Origin: Antedon mediterranea
Taxonomy: Eukaryota > Echinodermata > Crinoidea > Comatulida > Antedonidae
Assembly: GCF_964355755.1 (NCBI RefSeq)
Contig: NC_092678.1
Coordinates: forward strand, 13,800,922 to 13,860,921
Reading direction: 5' to 3'
DNA: 60,000 bases
The position numbers and the translations under genes were made by a program. This document shows positions 1 through 12,235 of the stretch, one piece after another. Every line of letters starts with the position of its first letter. The stretch's first letter is position 1. The notes beneath the pieces are model-generated. The model made no database searches, was not told the origin of the DNA, and saw only the letters and a list, made by a program, of their open reading frames with translations.

Positions 1-1127
1 AAAATATTACGCGCACGGTGCGTATAGAGCATGAAAATCATGTTTTTTTCTCTTGAATTGTGATTTTCCAGCCTTTCCTAGTCATTTTCAAAAAGATTGA
101 CATCATTTCAAATTAAAATTACGTCATACGAACACGTTGATTTAGCCCATTTGCGCGCGTTTTAGTTGAAAAAGTTACAAAATGTTGTCAAAATTATGCC
201 TATTTTGAATGTTTTATAGCTTCTCAGGATCAACGATTACCCCTAATTTTTTTAACTTAATATGTAAGCAGATATGTTGTAGATATGAATTCATGCAGAA
301 TTTTTACCTCACGGATGTTGTGACGTCATCATATGGCCACACGAATGTAAAATATAGAATTTTTTTGTCTTTCGTTATTGCTCATCACATTCAATGGAGC
401 GCATCACGCTTATACGTATTTCTTTTTCTCCGAGATTTTAATATTGTCTAGGTCAATCAACTATCTTTCGCATGAGATAAAAATATTTTAATTTTTATGA
501 CGTCATCATGCCTAAAAATTTTAATTACGTGGGTCATTAATTTCATCTTTACAGTAAATTTTAATCTGTAATAGCCCGTCAAAATAAAATGTGATAATCA
601 CGATTAAAACATTTTCTGGAAGCTCTTGGATTGTAGATATGAAATCATGTGAACATTTTGCCAATCAGATGCTGTGACGTCATCATATTGCAAGTTAAAT
701 AAAAAAAGTCGTATTTTCATCTTTTGCATCATAGTTCATTATATTTAAAAGAGCGCGCATCAATATTAAACGTATTCAAATTTCTTCTACACGTTAATAT
801 GTTGTTGCTGAGATAATTTGCTTCCGAAATTGCTATCTTAGTGTTTCATCTTGATACCGTCGCCATGTTACAAATTTGAATAAATGGCGGGTCCCGTGAT
901 TTCACCTATTCTACACTGTATGTAACATGTATACAGATTATACTGTTTGCATGTATATACTATATGACACAAAATTGACAGAATTCAGCACTAACAACAT
1001 ATCATATTCTTCAGATCAAGTCATAATGCCATAATTTTTTCTCTGTGCAATATTCTAACGTATGACGTGCACGTGGCGTTTGTCGTGCGGATAACTAACT
1101 CGTCAAAGTGACGAGTTACATGTCTAG
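1..1127 (+). mobile_element. Helitron-like non-autonomous unit A (5' end outside window)
   Basis: This is the 3' part of the first unit of a head-to-tail array. Its end is diagnostic of Helitrons: a perfect 8-bp stem hairpin (AACTCGTC/GACGAGTT, loop AAAGT) at 1097-1117, six nucleotides, then CTAG at 1124-1127 followed by T. The body is about 70% AT, has no credible protein-coding frame, and shares long blocks with every other unit here (the TACGAGCACGT-like block, TGACGTCATC blocks, and a GGGTCCCGTAATTTCACC-like block near the end). The hairpin and CTAG are seen directly; Helitron membership is inferred from family knowledge. Confidence 0.8.
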
Positions 1128-2654
1128 TTCTGTATTATTCTTCTTTCTTTCCCATTTTTTTGTGAGTCACGTTTCTCTAAAATGTGTAAACGTAACATTT
1201 TATAACTTTGAGAACATGTGGGCATTTACGTGAAGTTGTGCATCTCCTATTTTGAATGACGTCAGAGTTGCGCAACGTGACTTGCGCGCGATTTTATGAT
1301 TTTTAATGATTGATCATAGCTTAAAAACCAAGCGTAATTTTTTTTTTACCCTTCATGAAAATTTAAGTCATATCAAGGACAAACTTTTAGTTAACTAAAA
1401 ATGGCGTGTTTTACAAGAAGTTACGCGCGCACGCGCATTTAAAATTTCAAAATACGCAAAATTAATTTCTAATCAACTTTCTACGCTGATCTTGACATTT
1501 TGAGCATGTCAAAAATTCCCACGCGCCCGCAAATTTTTACGTGCGCGGTGCGCATGTAGCGTTAAAAACATATTTTCTTCGCTTGATTTATGTTTTTCTA
1601 GCCTTTTTTAGTGGTTTTACCAACTTTTAAACCATTTTGACTTAAAATCATGTCATACGAGCACGTCGAACTGAACAATTTGCGCTCGTTTTTGATGAAA
1701 AAGTTCAAAAATTCGTCAAAATTATGCCTTTTTTTAAACAGTCGTAATTTCTAAACTGCACGGTCAACTTTTTGTGGATGACATTTTCTGGAAGTTGATG
1801 AGTTTTAGATATCGAATAATGTATTAATATGGCTAACCGGATATTGTGACGTCATTGTATGGCCACGCGAATATAAAATTTAAGATTTTTTTGTCTTTCG
1901 TAATAGGTCATAACATTTAATAGAGCGCATCTCCACTTATCCCTTTTCCATTTTCACCCCGATTTTGATATTGTCTAGGTCAATCAACTATCTTTCGCAT
2001 GAGTTAAAAATATTTTAATTTTTTTGACGTCATCATGCCTAAAATTTTAAATTACGTGTGGCATTAATTTCATCTTTACAGTAAATTTTAATCTGTTATA
2101 GCTCGTAAGAATAAAATGTGATAATCACGATTAAAACGTTTTCTGGAAGCTACTGGATTGTAGATACGAATTCATGTAAAAATTTTGCCAATCGGATGTT
2201 GTGACGTCATCATAAGGCCAGTTAAATGAACAAAGTCGTATTTTCATCTTTTGCCTCATAATTCATTGCATTTAAAAGAGCGCGCATCAATATTTCACGT
2301 ATTCAAATTTCTTCTACACGTTAATACGTTGTTGCTGAGATAATTTCCTTCCGAAATTGCTACCCTAGCGTTTCATTTTGAAACCGCCAACATGTTAAAA
2401 ATTGGAATAAATAGCGGGTCCCGTAATTTCACCTATTCTACACTGTATGTGATGTATACAGATTATACTGTTTATACTGTATATACTATATGACACAAAA
2501 TTGACAGAATTCAACACTAACAACATATCGTATTCTTCAGATCAGGTCATAATGCCCTAATCTTATTTTGTGTGCAAAGTTCTAACGTATGACGTGCATG
2601 TGGCGTTTGTTGTGCGGATAACTAACTCGTCAAAGTGACGAGTTTCATGTCTAG
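1128..2654 (+). mobile_element. Helitron-like non-autonomous unit B
   Basis: This is a complete unit of about 1.53 kb. It begins with a TC-rich leader (TCTGTATTATTCTTCTTTC) directly after the CTAG of unit A and ends with the hairpin at 2624-2644 and CTAG at 2651-2654. Inside are two diverged copies of a module of about 350 bp, each carrying GACGTCATC followed by a GAGCGC-type block, so the unit itself grew by internal duplication. A composite palindrome, TGACGTCA-GAG-TTGCGCAA, lies at 1257-1275. No transposase is encoded, so it would have to be moved in trans. Confidence 0.82.
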
Positions 2655-4185
2655 TTCTGTATTCTTCTTTCTTTTTGTCATTTTTGTGCAGAGCATATCT
2701 CAAAAACGTGTAATGTTAACATTTCATAACTTTGTCAACATATGGGCATTCACGTGAAGTTGTGCTTTTTTATTTTTGAATGACGTCAGAATTGCGCAAC
2801 ATGACTTACGCGCGTTTTAACGAATTTCGCGTATTTAACATAAATCAAAAACCATATAACAATTAAAATTGAAACTTAGCAAAAGTTTAATTTATATTCA
2901 GCGCTAACTGACTGTGGAAAAAAAATGGCATGTTTCACACGAAGTTACGCGCGCACGCGCGTTTAAAATTATAAAATGCGAAAAATCAATTTCTAATCAA
3001 CTTTCTACGCGTTTCATGTGATTTTGAGCATGTAAAAAATTCCCACTCGCGCGCATATTTTTACGCGCGTGGTGCGCACGTAGCGTTGAAAACAATTTTT
3101 TTCGCGTGATTTAGGTTTTTCCAGCCTTTTCTAGTAATTTTACCAGCTTTTAAACGATTTCGACTTAAAATCACGTCATACGAGCCCGTAGAATTGGATA
3201 ATTTATGTGCGTTTTTTATGAAAAAGTTCAAAAATTCATCAAAATTTGTCAAAATTATACCTTTTTTTAAACAGTTGTAGTTTCTAAACTAAACGGTAAA
3301 AGTTGTTTTTATTACGTATTCTGGAAGATGATGAGTTGTAGATATCGTATCATGCATCAATATGGCTAACCGGACATTATGACGTCATCGTATGGCCACT
3401 CGAATATAAAATATAGGGATTTTTTCTCTTTTGTCATAGCGCATCACATTTAATAGAGCGCATCTCCACTTATCCGTTTTCCATTTTCACCCCGATTTTG
3501 ATATTGTCTAGGTCAATCAACTATCCTTTGCATGAGTTAAAAATATTTTAATTTTTATGACGTCATCATGCCTACAAATTTAAATTACGTGTGCCTTTAA
3601 TTTCATCTTTACAGTAAATTTTAATCTGTTATAGCTCGTACGAATAAAATGTGATAATCACGATTAAAACGTTTTCTGGAAGCTATTGGATTGTAGATAC
3701 AAAATCATGTAAAAATTTTGCCATTCGGATGTTGTGACGTCATCATATGGCCAGTTAAATAAGAAAAGTCGTATTTTCATCTTTTGCGTCATAATTCATT
3801 ACATTTAAAAGAGCGTGCACCAATATTTTACGTATTTAAATTTCTTCTACACATTAATATGTTGTTGCCGAGATAATTTCCTTCCGAAATTGCAACCTTA
3901 GTGTTTCATTTTGATACCGTCTCCATGTTAAAAATTGAAATAAATGGCGGGTCCCGTAATTTCACCTATTCTACACTGTATATAATATATACAGATTATA
4001 CTGTGTGTACTATATACTATATGACACAAAATTGACAGAATTCAGCACTAACAACATATCATATTCATCAGTTCAGGTCATAATGCCATAATCTTTTTCT
4101 GTGTGGAATATTCCAACGTATGACGTGCACGTGGCGTTTGTCGTGCGGATAACTAACTCGTCAAAGTGACGAGTTACATGTCTAG
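2655..4185 (+). mobile_element. Helitron-like non-autonomous unit C
   Basis: This complete unit of about 1.53 kb has the same order of blocks as unit B. The terminal hairpin is at 4155-4175 and CTAG at 4182-4185. Alternating purine-pyrimidine tracts rich in CG (around 2948) occur near the start, as in all units. A 63-codon reverse-strand frame around 3061-3252 recurs in unit G, but only because the DNA repeats; no coding constraint is visible. Confidence 0.82.
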
Positions 4186-4436
4186 TTAGTTATCCGCTTA
4201 GTAGCGGATAACTCCTTGTGATTGTAGTGGATCAATATTTTTAGTTATCCGCTTAGTAGCGGATAACTCCTTGTGATTGTATTGGATCAATATTTTTCTT
4301 TTTGGTTATCCGCAACTAGTAAGTGGCGGATAACCCTTGTGATTGTAAATATCTTTTTTTTTTTCATCTTTATTAGTTATCCGCTTAGTAGCGGATAACT
4401 CCTTGTAATCGTCCTGTTTCATCAAATTTTTTTTTT
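4186..4436 (+). repeat. Tandem GTTATCCGC/GCGGATAAC hairpin modules between Helitron units
   Basis: Four hairpin modules lie between units C and D. Two have the form GTTATCCGC-TTAGTA-GCGGATAAC (4189-4212 and 4244-4267, exactly 55 bp apart), one is GGTTATCCGC...GCGGATAACC (4304-4335), and one repeats the first form (4376-4399). Each is followed by CCTTGTGATTGTA or a close variant and a T-rich run. The GCGGATAAC arm is also present just upstream of the terminal hairpin in nearly all units, so these modules look like the distal 5' end of the same family, reiterated. Confidence 0.7.
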
Positions 4437-5960
4437 TCTGTATTATACTTCTTTCTTTCTGTCATTTTTGTGCGTCGCGTTTCTCTAAAACGTGTAAACA
4501 GAACATATCGTAACTTTGTCAACATATCGGCATTTACGTGAACTTGTGCACCTCCTATTTTTGAATGATGTCAGAGTTGCGCAACGTGACTTACGTGCGA
4601 TTTTATGAATTTCAATGATTGATCATAGACTAAAAACCAAACATAATTTTGTTTTGAAACTTTGTGAAAATTTAAGTCATATCAAGCGCAAACTTTCTAT
4701 GGATTAAAAATAGCATGTTTCACAAAAAGTTACGCGCACACGCGCGTTTAAAATTTTAACGTGCGAAAAATCAACGTCTAATCAACTTTCTATGCGTTTC
4801 ATGTCATTTTGAGCATGTCAAAAATTCCCACGCGCGTGAAACTTTTTACGCACGCGGTGCACACGTAGCGTTAAAAACATATTTTTTTCGCGTAATTTAT
4901 GTTTTTTCAGCCTTTTATAGTAATGTTACCAACTTTTAAACAATTTCGACTTAAAATTACGTCATACGAGCACGTCGAATTAAATAATTTGCACGCATTT
5001 CTGGTGAAAAAGTTCAAAAATTCGTCAAAATTATGCCTATTTTTAAACAGTCATAGATTCTAAACTACATGGAGAACTTTTTTTTAATTACATATTCTGG
5101 AAGTTGATGAGTGGTAGATATCGAATCATGCATTAATATGGCGAACCGGACATTGTGACGTCATCGTATGGCCACGCGAATATAAAATATAGGATTTTTG
5201 TCTCTTTCGTCATAGCTCATCACATTTAATAGAGCGCATCTCCACTTATTCGTTGTTCATTTTCACCCCGATTTTAATATATTCTAGGTCTATCAACTAT
5301 GTTTTGCATGAATTAAACATTTTTTAATTTTTTTAACGTCATCATGCCTAAAAATTTAAATTACGTTGGTCATTAATTTCATCTTTACAGTAAATTTTAA
5401 TCTGGTATAGCTCGTAAGAATAAAATGTGATAATCACGATTCAAACGTTTTCAGGAAGCTATTGTATTGTAGATACAAAATCATAAGAAAATTGTGCCAA
5501 TCGAATGTTGTGACGTCATCATATGGCCAGTTAAATACAAAAAGTCATATTTTCATCTTTTGCGTTATATTTCATTACATTTAAAAGAGCGCGCATCAAT
5601 ATTTCACGTATTCAAATTTCTTCTACACGTTAATATGTTGTTGCTGAGATAATTTTATTCTGAAATTTCTACTTTTGCATTTCATTTTGAAACCGTCAAG
5701 ATGTTAAAAATTACAATAAAATACGGGTCCCGTAATTTCACCTATTTTACACTGTTTGTGATATGTATACAGATTGTACTGTGTATACTATGTATATGAC
5801 AACAAAATAACATTATTCAGAAATAACAACATATCATATTCTTCAGTTCAGGTCATAATGCCTTAATATTTTTCTGTGTGCAATATTCTAACGTATGACG
5901 TGCACGTGGCGTTTGTCGAGCGGATAACTAACTCGTCAAAGTGACGAGTTACATGTCTAG
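4437..5960 (+). mobile_element. Helitron-like non-autonomous unit D
   Basis: This complete unit of about 1.52 kb starts with a TCTGTATTATACTTC leader after a T-run. The terminal hairpin is at 5930-5950 and CTAG at 5957-5960. It is more diverged than B and C: its first CRE-like palindrome reads TGATGTCA and another reads AACGTCA, so it is probably an older copy. Confidence 0.8.
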
Positions 5961-7474
5961 TTCTTCTTTCTTTCCCGGATTTTTGTGCGCAGCATATCCC
6001 CTATTGCTTGTGACTATATCATATATATAACTTTTTCATCATATGGACATTTATCTGAAGTTGTGCACCTCCATATTTTGAATGACGTCAGAGTTGCGCA
6101 ACGTGACTTACGCGCGATTTTATGAATTTCAATGATTGGTCATAGATTATAAACCAAAAGTTATTTTGTTTTGACACTTGGTGAAATATTAAGTCATATC
6201 ATGGGCAAACTTTCTATGGATTAAAAATGGCATGTTTTACAAGAAGTTACGCGCGCACGCGCATTTAAAATTTCAAAATGCGCAAAATTAATTTCTAATC
6301 AACTTTCTACGCTGATCATGACATTTTAAGCATGTCAAAAATTCCCACGCGTGCGAAAAAAATTACGCGTAATGTGCGCACGGAGCATGAAAATCATGTG
6401 TTTTTCTCTTGAATTATGATTTTACAGCCTTTCCTAGTCATTTTAAAAAAGATTGACATCATTTCAAATTAAAATGACGTCATACGAACACGTTGATTTA
6501 GACAATTTGCGTGCGTTTTAGTTGCAAAAGTGACAAAATATTGTCAAAATTATGCCTACTTTGAATCTATTATAGCTCCTCAGGATCAACCGTTACCCCC
6601 AATTTTTTTAATTTAATATGTAAGCAGATATGTTGTAGATATGAATTCATGCAGAATCTTTACCCCTCGGATGTTATGACGTCATCGTATGGCCACACGA
6701 ATGTAAAATATTGGATTTTTGACTGTTTCGCTATTGCTCATTACATTAAATAGAGCGCATATCGCTTATACGTATTCCATTTCCTCATATATTTTAATAC
6801 TGTCTAGGTCAATCAACTATCTTTCGCATGAGTTAAAAATATCTTAATTTTTATGACGTCATCATGTCTAAAAATGTAAATAACGCGGTTCACCTATTTT
6901 CATCATTACAGTAAGTTTCAATCTGTTATAGCTCGTCAGAATAAAAAGTGATAATCATGATTAAAACGTTTTCTGAAAGCTATTGGATTGTAGATACAAA
7001 TTCATGTGAATATTTTGCCAATCAGATGTTGTGACGTCATTATATGGGCAGTTGAATTCAAAAGGTCATATTTTCATCTCTTACGTAAAAGTTCCTTGCG
7101 TTTAAACGAGAGCGCATCTCTCTTTTACGTGCCCAAAATTCCTCAAATTTGTATTAATGTAATTATTTAGATAATTATCTTAATATAAAATATCTTTATA
7201 TGTCAATTTGATGACGTCATCGTGTTAATAATTGGATTTAAAAGATGGGTCTCGTAATTTCGTCTATGCTACACTGTATATAACATACAATGTATTCTGT
7301 AAATACTGTAATATGCTGTATGCTACAAAATAGGTTTAATTCAACACTGTAAACATACTTAATTCATGTCATAGGATGGCATAACAATTGTCGAAGTTCA
7401 TATAGTTTAAAGTATGTGCATGTTGCGTTTGCGCGGATAACCCGAACTCGTCAAAGTGACGAGTTCAAATCTAG
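5961..7474 (+). mobile_element. Helitron-like non-autonomous unit E
   Basis: This unit of about 1.51 kb begins directly after the CTAG of unit D with TTCTTCTTTCTTTCCC and ends with the hairpin at 7445-7465 and CTAG at 7471-7474. It belongs to a subfamily with CAAAT rather than ACATGT between hairpin and CTAG. It is almost identical to unit F at a constant offset of 1585 bp, which marks a recent tandem duplication that includes the following hairpin spacer. Confidence 0.83.
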
Positions 7475-7545
7475 TTGGTTATCCGCAACTAGTAAGTTGC
7501 GGATAACCCTTGTGATTGTAAATATCTTTTTTTTTTTCATCTTTA
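7475..7545 (+). repeat. 14-bp-stem hairpin spacer between units E and F
   Basis: The hairpin at 7477-7508 has a perfect 14-bp stem (GGTTATCCGCAACT / AGTTGCGGATAACC, loop AGTA). It is followed by CCTTGTGATTGTAAATATC and a T-run leading into the TTCTTCTTTC 5' end of unit F. The same spacer follows unit F. Confidence 0.72.
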
Positions 7546-9059
7546 TTCTTCTTTCTTTCCCGGATTTTTGTGCGCAGCATATCCCCTATTGCTTGTGACT
7601 ATATCATATATATAAGTTTTTCATCATATGGACATTTATCTGAAGTTGTGCACCTCCATATTTTGAATGACGTCAGAGTTGCGCAACGTGACTTAAGCGC
7701 GATTTTATGAATTTCAATGATTGGTCATAGATTATAAACCAAAAGTTATTTTGTTTTGACACTTGGTGAAATATTAAGTCATATCATGGGCAAACTTTCT
7801 ATGGATTAAAAATGGCATGTTTTACAAGAAGTTACGCGCGCACGCGCATTTAAAATTTCAAAATGCGCAAAATTAATTTCTAATCAACTTTCTACGCTGA
7901 TCATGACATTTTAAGCATGTCAAAAATTCCCACGCGTGCGAAAAAAATTACGCGTAATGTGTGCACGGAGCATGAAAATCATGTGTTTTTCTCTTGAATT
8001 ATGATTTTACAGCCTTTCCTAGTCATTTTAAAAAAGATTGACATCATTTCAAATTAAAATGACGTCATACGAACACGTTGATTTAGACAATTTGCGTGCG
8101 TTTTAGTTGCAAAAGTGACAAAATATTGTCAAAATTATGCCTACTTTGAATCTATTATAGCTCCTCAGGATCAACCGTTACCCCCAATTTTTTTAATTTA
8201 ATATGTAAGCAGATATGTTGTAGATATGAATTCATGCAGAATCTTTACCCCTCGGATGTTATGACGTCATCGTATGGCCACACGAATGTAAAATATTGGA
8301 TTTTTGACTGTTTCGCTATTGCTCATTACATTAAATAGAGCGCATATCGCTTATACGTATTCCATTTCCTCATATATTTTAATACTGTCTAGGTCAATCA
8401 ACTATCTTTCGCATGAGTTAAAAATATCTTAATTTTTATGACGTCATCATGTCTAAAAATGTAAATAACGCGGTTCACCTATTTTCATCTTTACAGTAAG
8501 TTTCAATCTGTTATAGCTCGTCAGAATAAAAAGTGATAATCATGATTAAAACGTTTTCTGAAAGCTATTGGATTGTAGATCGAAATTCATGTGAATATTT
8601 TGCCAATCAGATGTTGTGACGTCATTATATGGGCAGTTGAATTCAAAAGGTCATATTTTCATCTCTTACGTAAAAGTTCCTTGCGTTTAAACGAGAGCGC
8701 ATCTCTCTTTTACGTGCCCAAAATTCCTCAAATTTGTATTAATGTAATTATTTAGATAATTATCTTAATATAAAATATCTTTATATGTCAATTTGATGAC
8801 GTCATCGTGTTAATAATTGGATTTAAAAGATGGGTCTCGTAATTTCGTCTATGCTACACTGTATATAACATACAATGTATTCTGTAAATACTGTAATATG
8901 CTGTATGCTACAAAATAGGTTTAATTCAACACTGTAAACATACTTAATTCATGTCATAGGATGGCATAACAATTGTCGAAGTTCATATAGTTTAAAGTAT
9001 GTGCATGTTGCGTTTGCGCGGATAACCCGAACTCGTCAAAGTGACGAGTTCAAATCTAG
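7546..9059 (+). mobile_element. Helitron-like non-autonomous unit F (near-identical copy of E)
   Basis: This unit matches E base for base at a 1585-bp offset apart from a handful of substitutions (for example CTTACGCGCG versus CTTAAGCGCG near 7690). The terminal hairpin is at 9030-9050 and CTAG at 9056-9059. The absence of indels over the unit implies a recent duplication by unequal exchange or by rolling-circle read-through. An assembly duplication cannot be excluded from sequence alone. Confidence 0.83.
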
Positions 9060-9197
9060 TTGGTTATCCGCAACTAGTAAGTTGCGGATAACCCTTGTTA
9101 TTGTAAATATCTTTTTTTTTTTTCATTGGTTATCCGCAACGAAGTTGCAGGATAACCTCTTGTGATTGTACGAAATCATCAACATCAACTTTTTATT
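9060..9197 (+). repeat. Two hairpin modules between units F and G
   Basis: The first hairpin (9062-9093) is identical to the 14-bp-stem hairpin at 7477-7508. The second (9128-9157) reads GGTTATCCGCAAC-GAA-GTTGCAGGATAACC, with one extra base in the right arm. They are followed by TTGTGATTGTA and a T-rich stretch that runs into unit G. Confidence 0.68.
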
Positions 9198-10719
9198 TGT
9201 CTTCTTTCTTTCTGTATGATTTTTGTGGATCGCTTTTCTCTAAAACTTGCAAACATAACATTTTGTAACTTTCTCAACATATCGCCATGCACATGAAGAT
9301 GTGCAGCGAAGCTTTTCATGATGTTTACAATTGCGCAACGTGACTTACGCGCGATTTAACGATTTTGTCGTATTTAACATAGCTCGACAACCAAATAACA
9401 TTTCAACTTGAAACTTTGCAAAAGTTTAATTTATATCATGCGCTAACTTTCTGTTGAAAAAAAATTGCGTGTTTTACACAAAGTTACGCGCGCACGCGCA
9501 TTTAAAATTTCAAAATGCGCAAAATTAATTTATAATCAACTTTCTACGCGATTCATGTCGTTTTAAGCATGTCAAAAATTCCCACGCGTGCGCACATTTT
9601 TACGTGTGCGGTGCGCACGTAGCATTGAAAACGTATTTTTTTCGCGTGATTTATATTTTTCCAGCCTTTTCTAGTAATTTTACCAAATTTTAAACAATTT
9701 CGACTTAAAGATACGTCATACGAGCACGTCGAATTGGACAATTTGCGCGCGTTTTTTATGAAAAGGTTAAAAAATTTGTTTAAAATATGCCTTTTTTTAA
9801 ACAGTCGTAATTTCTAAACTAGACGGTCAACTTTTTGTGGATGGCATATTCTGGAAGTAGATGAGTTGTAGATATCGGATCAGGTATTAATATGGCTAAC
9901 CGGACATTGTGACGTCATCGTATGGCCACGCGAATATAAAATTTAGGATTTTTGTACCTTTCGTCATAGCTCATCACATTGAATAGAGCGCATCTCCACT
10001 TATCCGTTTTCCATTTTCACCCCGATTTTGATATTGTCTAGGTCAATCAAGTATCTTTCGCAGGAGTTAAAAATATTTTAATTTTTTTGACGTCATCATG
10101 CCTAAAAATTTAAATCACGTGTGGCATTAATTTCATCTTTACAGTAAATTTTAATCTGTTATAGCTCATAAGAATAAAATGTGATAATCACGATTAAAAC
10201 TTTTTCTGGAAGCTATTGGATTGTAGATACGAAATTATGTAAAAATGTTGCCAATCGGATGTTATGACGTCATCATATGGCCAGTTATATAAAAAAGGTC
10301 GTATTTTCATCTTTTGCGTCATAATTCATTACATTTAAAAGAGCGCGCATCAATATTTCACGTATTCAAATTTCTTCTACACGCTAATACGTTGTTGCTG
10401 AGATAATTTCCTTTCGGAATTGCTACCTTCGCGTTTCATTTTAAAACCGTCAACATGTTAAAAATTGCAATAAATAGCGGGTCCCGTAATTTCACCTATT
10501 CTACACTGTATGTGATATGGATACAGATTATACTGTGTATACTATATATGAATTTAAATAATAAAATTCAGCAATAACAACATATCATATTCTTCAGTTC
10601 AGGTCATAATGCCAACGTGAACACTTCCTTTTGTCCTCAACCTATCCCCTTAATGTTAATGTTGCACCACTTGCGCGGCGGATAACCAAACTCGTCAAAG
10701 TGACGAGTTACATGTCTAG
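9198..10719 (+). mobile_element. Helitron-like non-autonomous unit G
   Basis: This unit of about 1.52 kb has its terminal hairpin at 10689-10709 and CTAG at 10716-10719. The last 130 bp differ from the other units (a block with CTTTTGTCCTCAACC) but match unit L at 32600-32693, so there are at least two 3'-end subfamilies sharing one body. Confidence 0.8.
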
Positions 10720-12235
10720 TCTTTATTCTTCTTTCTTTCCCGGAATTTTGTTGCAGCTATATCTCAAATATTTGTAGACATAACTTTTTATAACTTTGTC
10801 ATAAGATTAACCTGTAGCTGTAGATGTGCAGGAAACTTTGTTATATGACGTTAGAGTCGCGTAGCGTAAGTTACGCGCGATTTTATGAATTTCAATGATT
10901 GGTCATAGATTATAAACCAAAAGTCATTTTGTATTGACACTTGGTGAAAATTTAAGTCATATCAAGGGCAAACTTTCTATGGATTAAAAATGGCATGTTT
11001 CACAAGAAGTTACGCGCGCACGCGCATTTAAAGTTTCAAAATGCGCAAAATTAATTTCTAATCAACTTTCTACGCTGATCATGACATTTTGAGCATGTCA
11101 AAAATTCCCGCGCGCAAAAAAAAATTTACACGTATGGTGCGCACGGAGCATGAAAATCATGTTTTTTTCTCTTGAATTATGATTTTCCAACCTTTCCTAG
11201 TCATTTAAAAAAAGATTGACATAATTTGAAATTAAAATGACGTCATACGAACACGTTGATTTATACCATTTGCGCGCGTTTTAATTGAAAAAGTTATAAA
11301 TATTGTCAAAATAATGGCAATTTTGAATCTATTATAGCTCATCAGGACCATCCACGACCCCCAATTTTTTTAATTTTATATGTAAGTAGATATGTTGTAG
11401 ATATGAATTCATGCAGAATCTTTACCCTTCGGAAGTTATGACGTCATCGTATGGCCACACGAATGTAAAATATAAGATTTTTTACTCTTTCGTTATTGCT
11501 TATCACATTAAATAGAGCGCATCTCACTTATACGTATTCCATTTCCTCAGATATTTTAATATTGTCTAGGTCAATTAACTATCTTTCTCATGAGTTAAAC
11601 ATATTTTAATTATTATGACGTCATCATGTCTAAAAATGTAAATAACGTGGGTCACTTATTTTCATCTTTACAGTAAATTTTAATCTGTTACAGCTCGTCA
11701 GAATAAAAAGTGATAATCATGATTAAAACGTTTTCTGGAAGCTATTGGATTGTAGATACGAATTCATGTGAATATTTTGCCAATCAGATGTTGTGACGTC
11801 ATCATATAGCCAGTTGAATAATAAAAGTTGTATTTTCATATTTTGCGTCATAGTTCATGACATTTAAAAGAGCGCGCATCCATATTCTACGTATCCAAAT
11901 TTCTTCAACACCTTAATATGTTGTTGCTCAGATAATTCCCTTCCAAAATTGCTATCTACGTGTTTCATTTTGATGACGTCATCATGTTAAAAATTAGATT
12001 GAAAGATGGGTCTCGTAATTTCATCTATGCTACACTGTATATATATAACATATACAGTGTATTCTGTTATAATACCGCAATGATGACGTCATCATGTTAA
12101 AAATTAGATTGAAAGATGGGTCTCGTAATTTCATCTATGCTACACTGTATATATATAACATATACAGTGTATTCTGTTATAATACCGCAATGATATAGGT
12201 ACAATTCAGCACTGTAAACATTTTTAATTCATGCG
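10720..12235 (+). mobile_element. Helitron-like unit H, lacking its 3' end
   Basis: The unit starts right after the CTAG of unit G with TCTTTATTCTTCTTTC and follows the standard block order, but no terminal hairpin or CTAG is present. Near its end a 110-bp block is duplicated perfectly in tandem (11971-12080 and 12081-12190). That block carries TGATGACGTCATCA and a palindromic ACACTGTATA...ATACAGTGT segment. The 3' truncation joins it to the diverged unit I. Confidence 0.72.

Noticed and set aside
3061-3252. Recurrent short - strand frame (also at 9553-9741) as a conserved small protein
   Set aside because: The frame recurs because the Helitron units repeat; substitutions do not favour synonymous changes and other units have stops.
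4186-4436. Regular hairpin repeats with 55-bp period, superficially like a CRISPR array
   Set aside because: Only two units have the regular period, the spacers are not unique, the context is a eukaryotic transposon array, and no cas-like genes exist.
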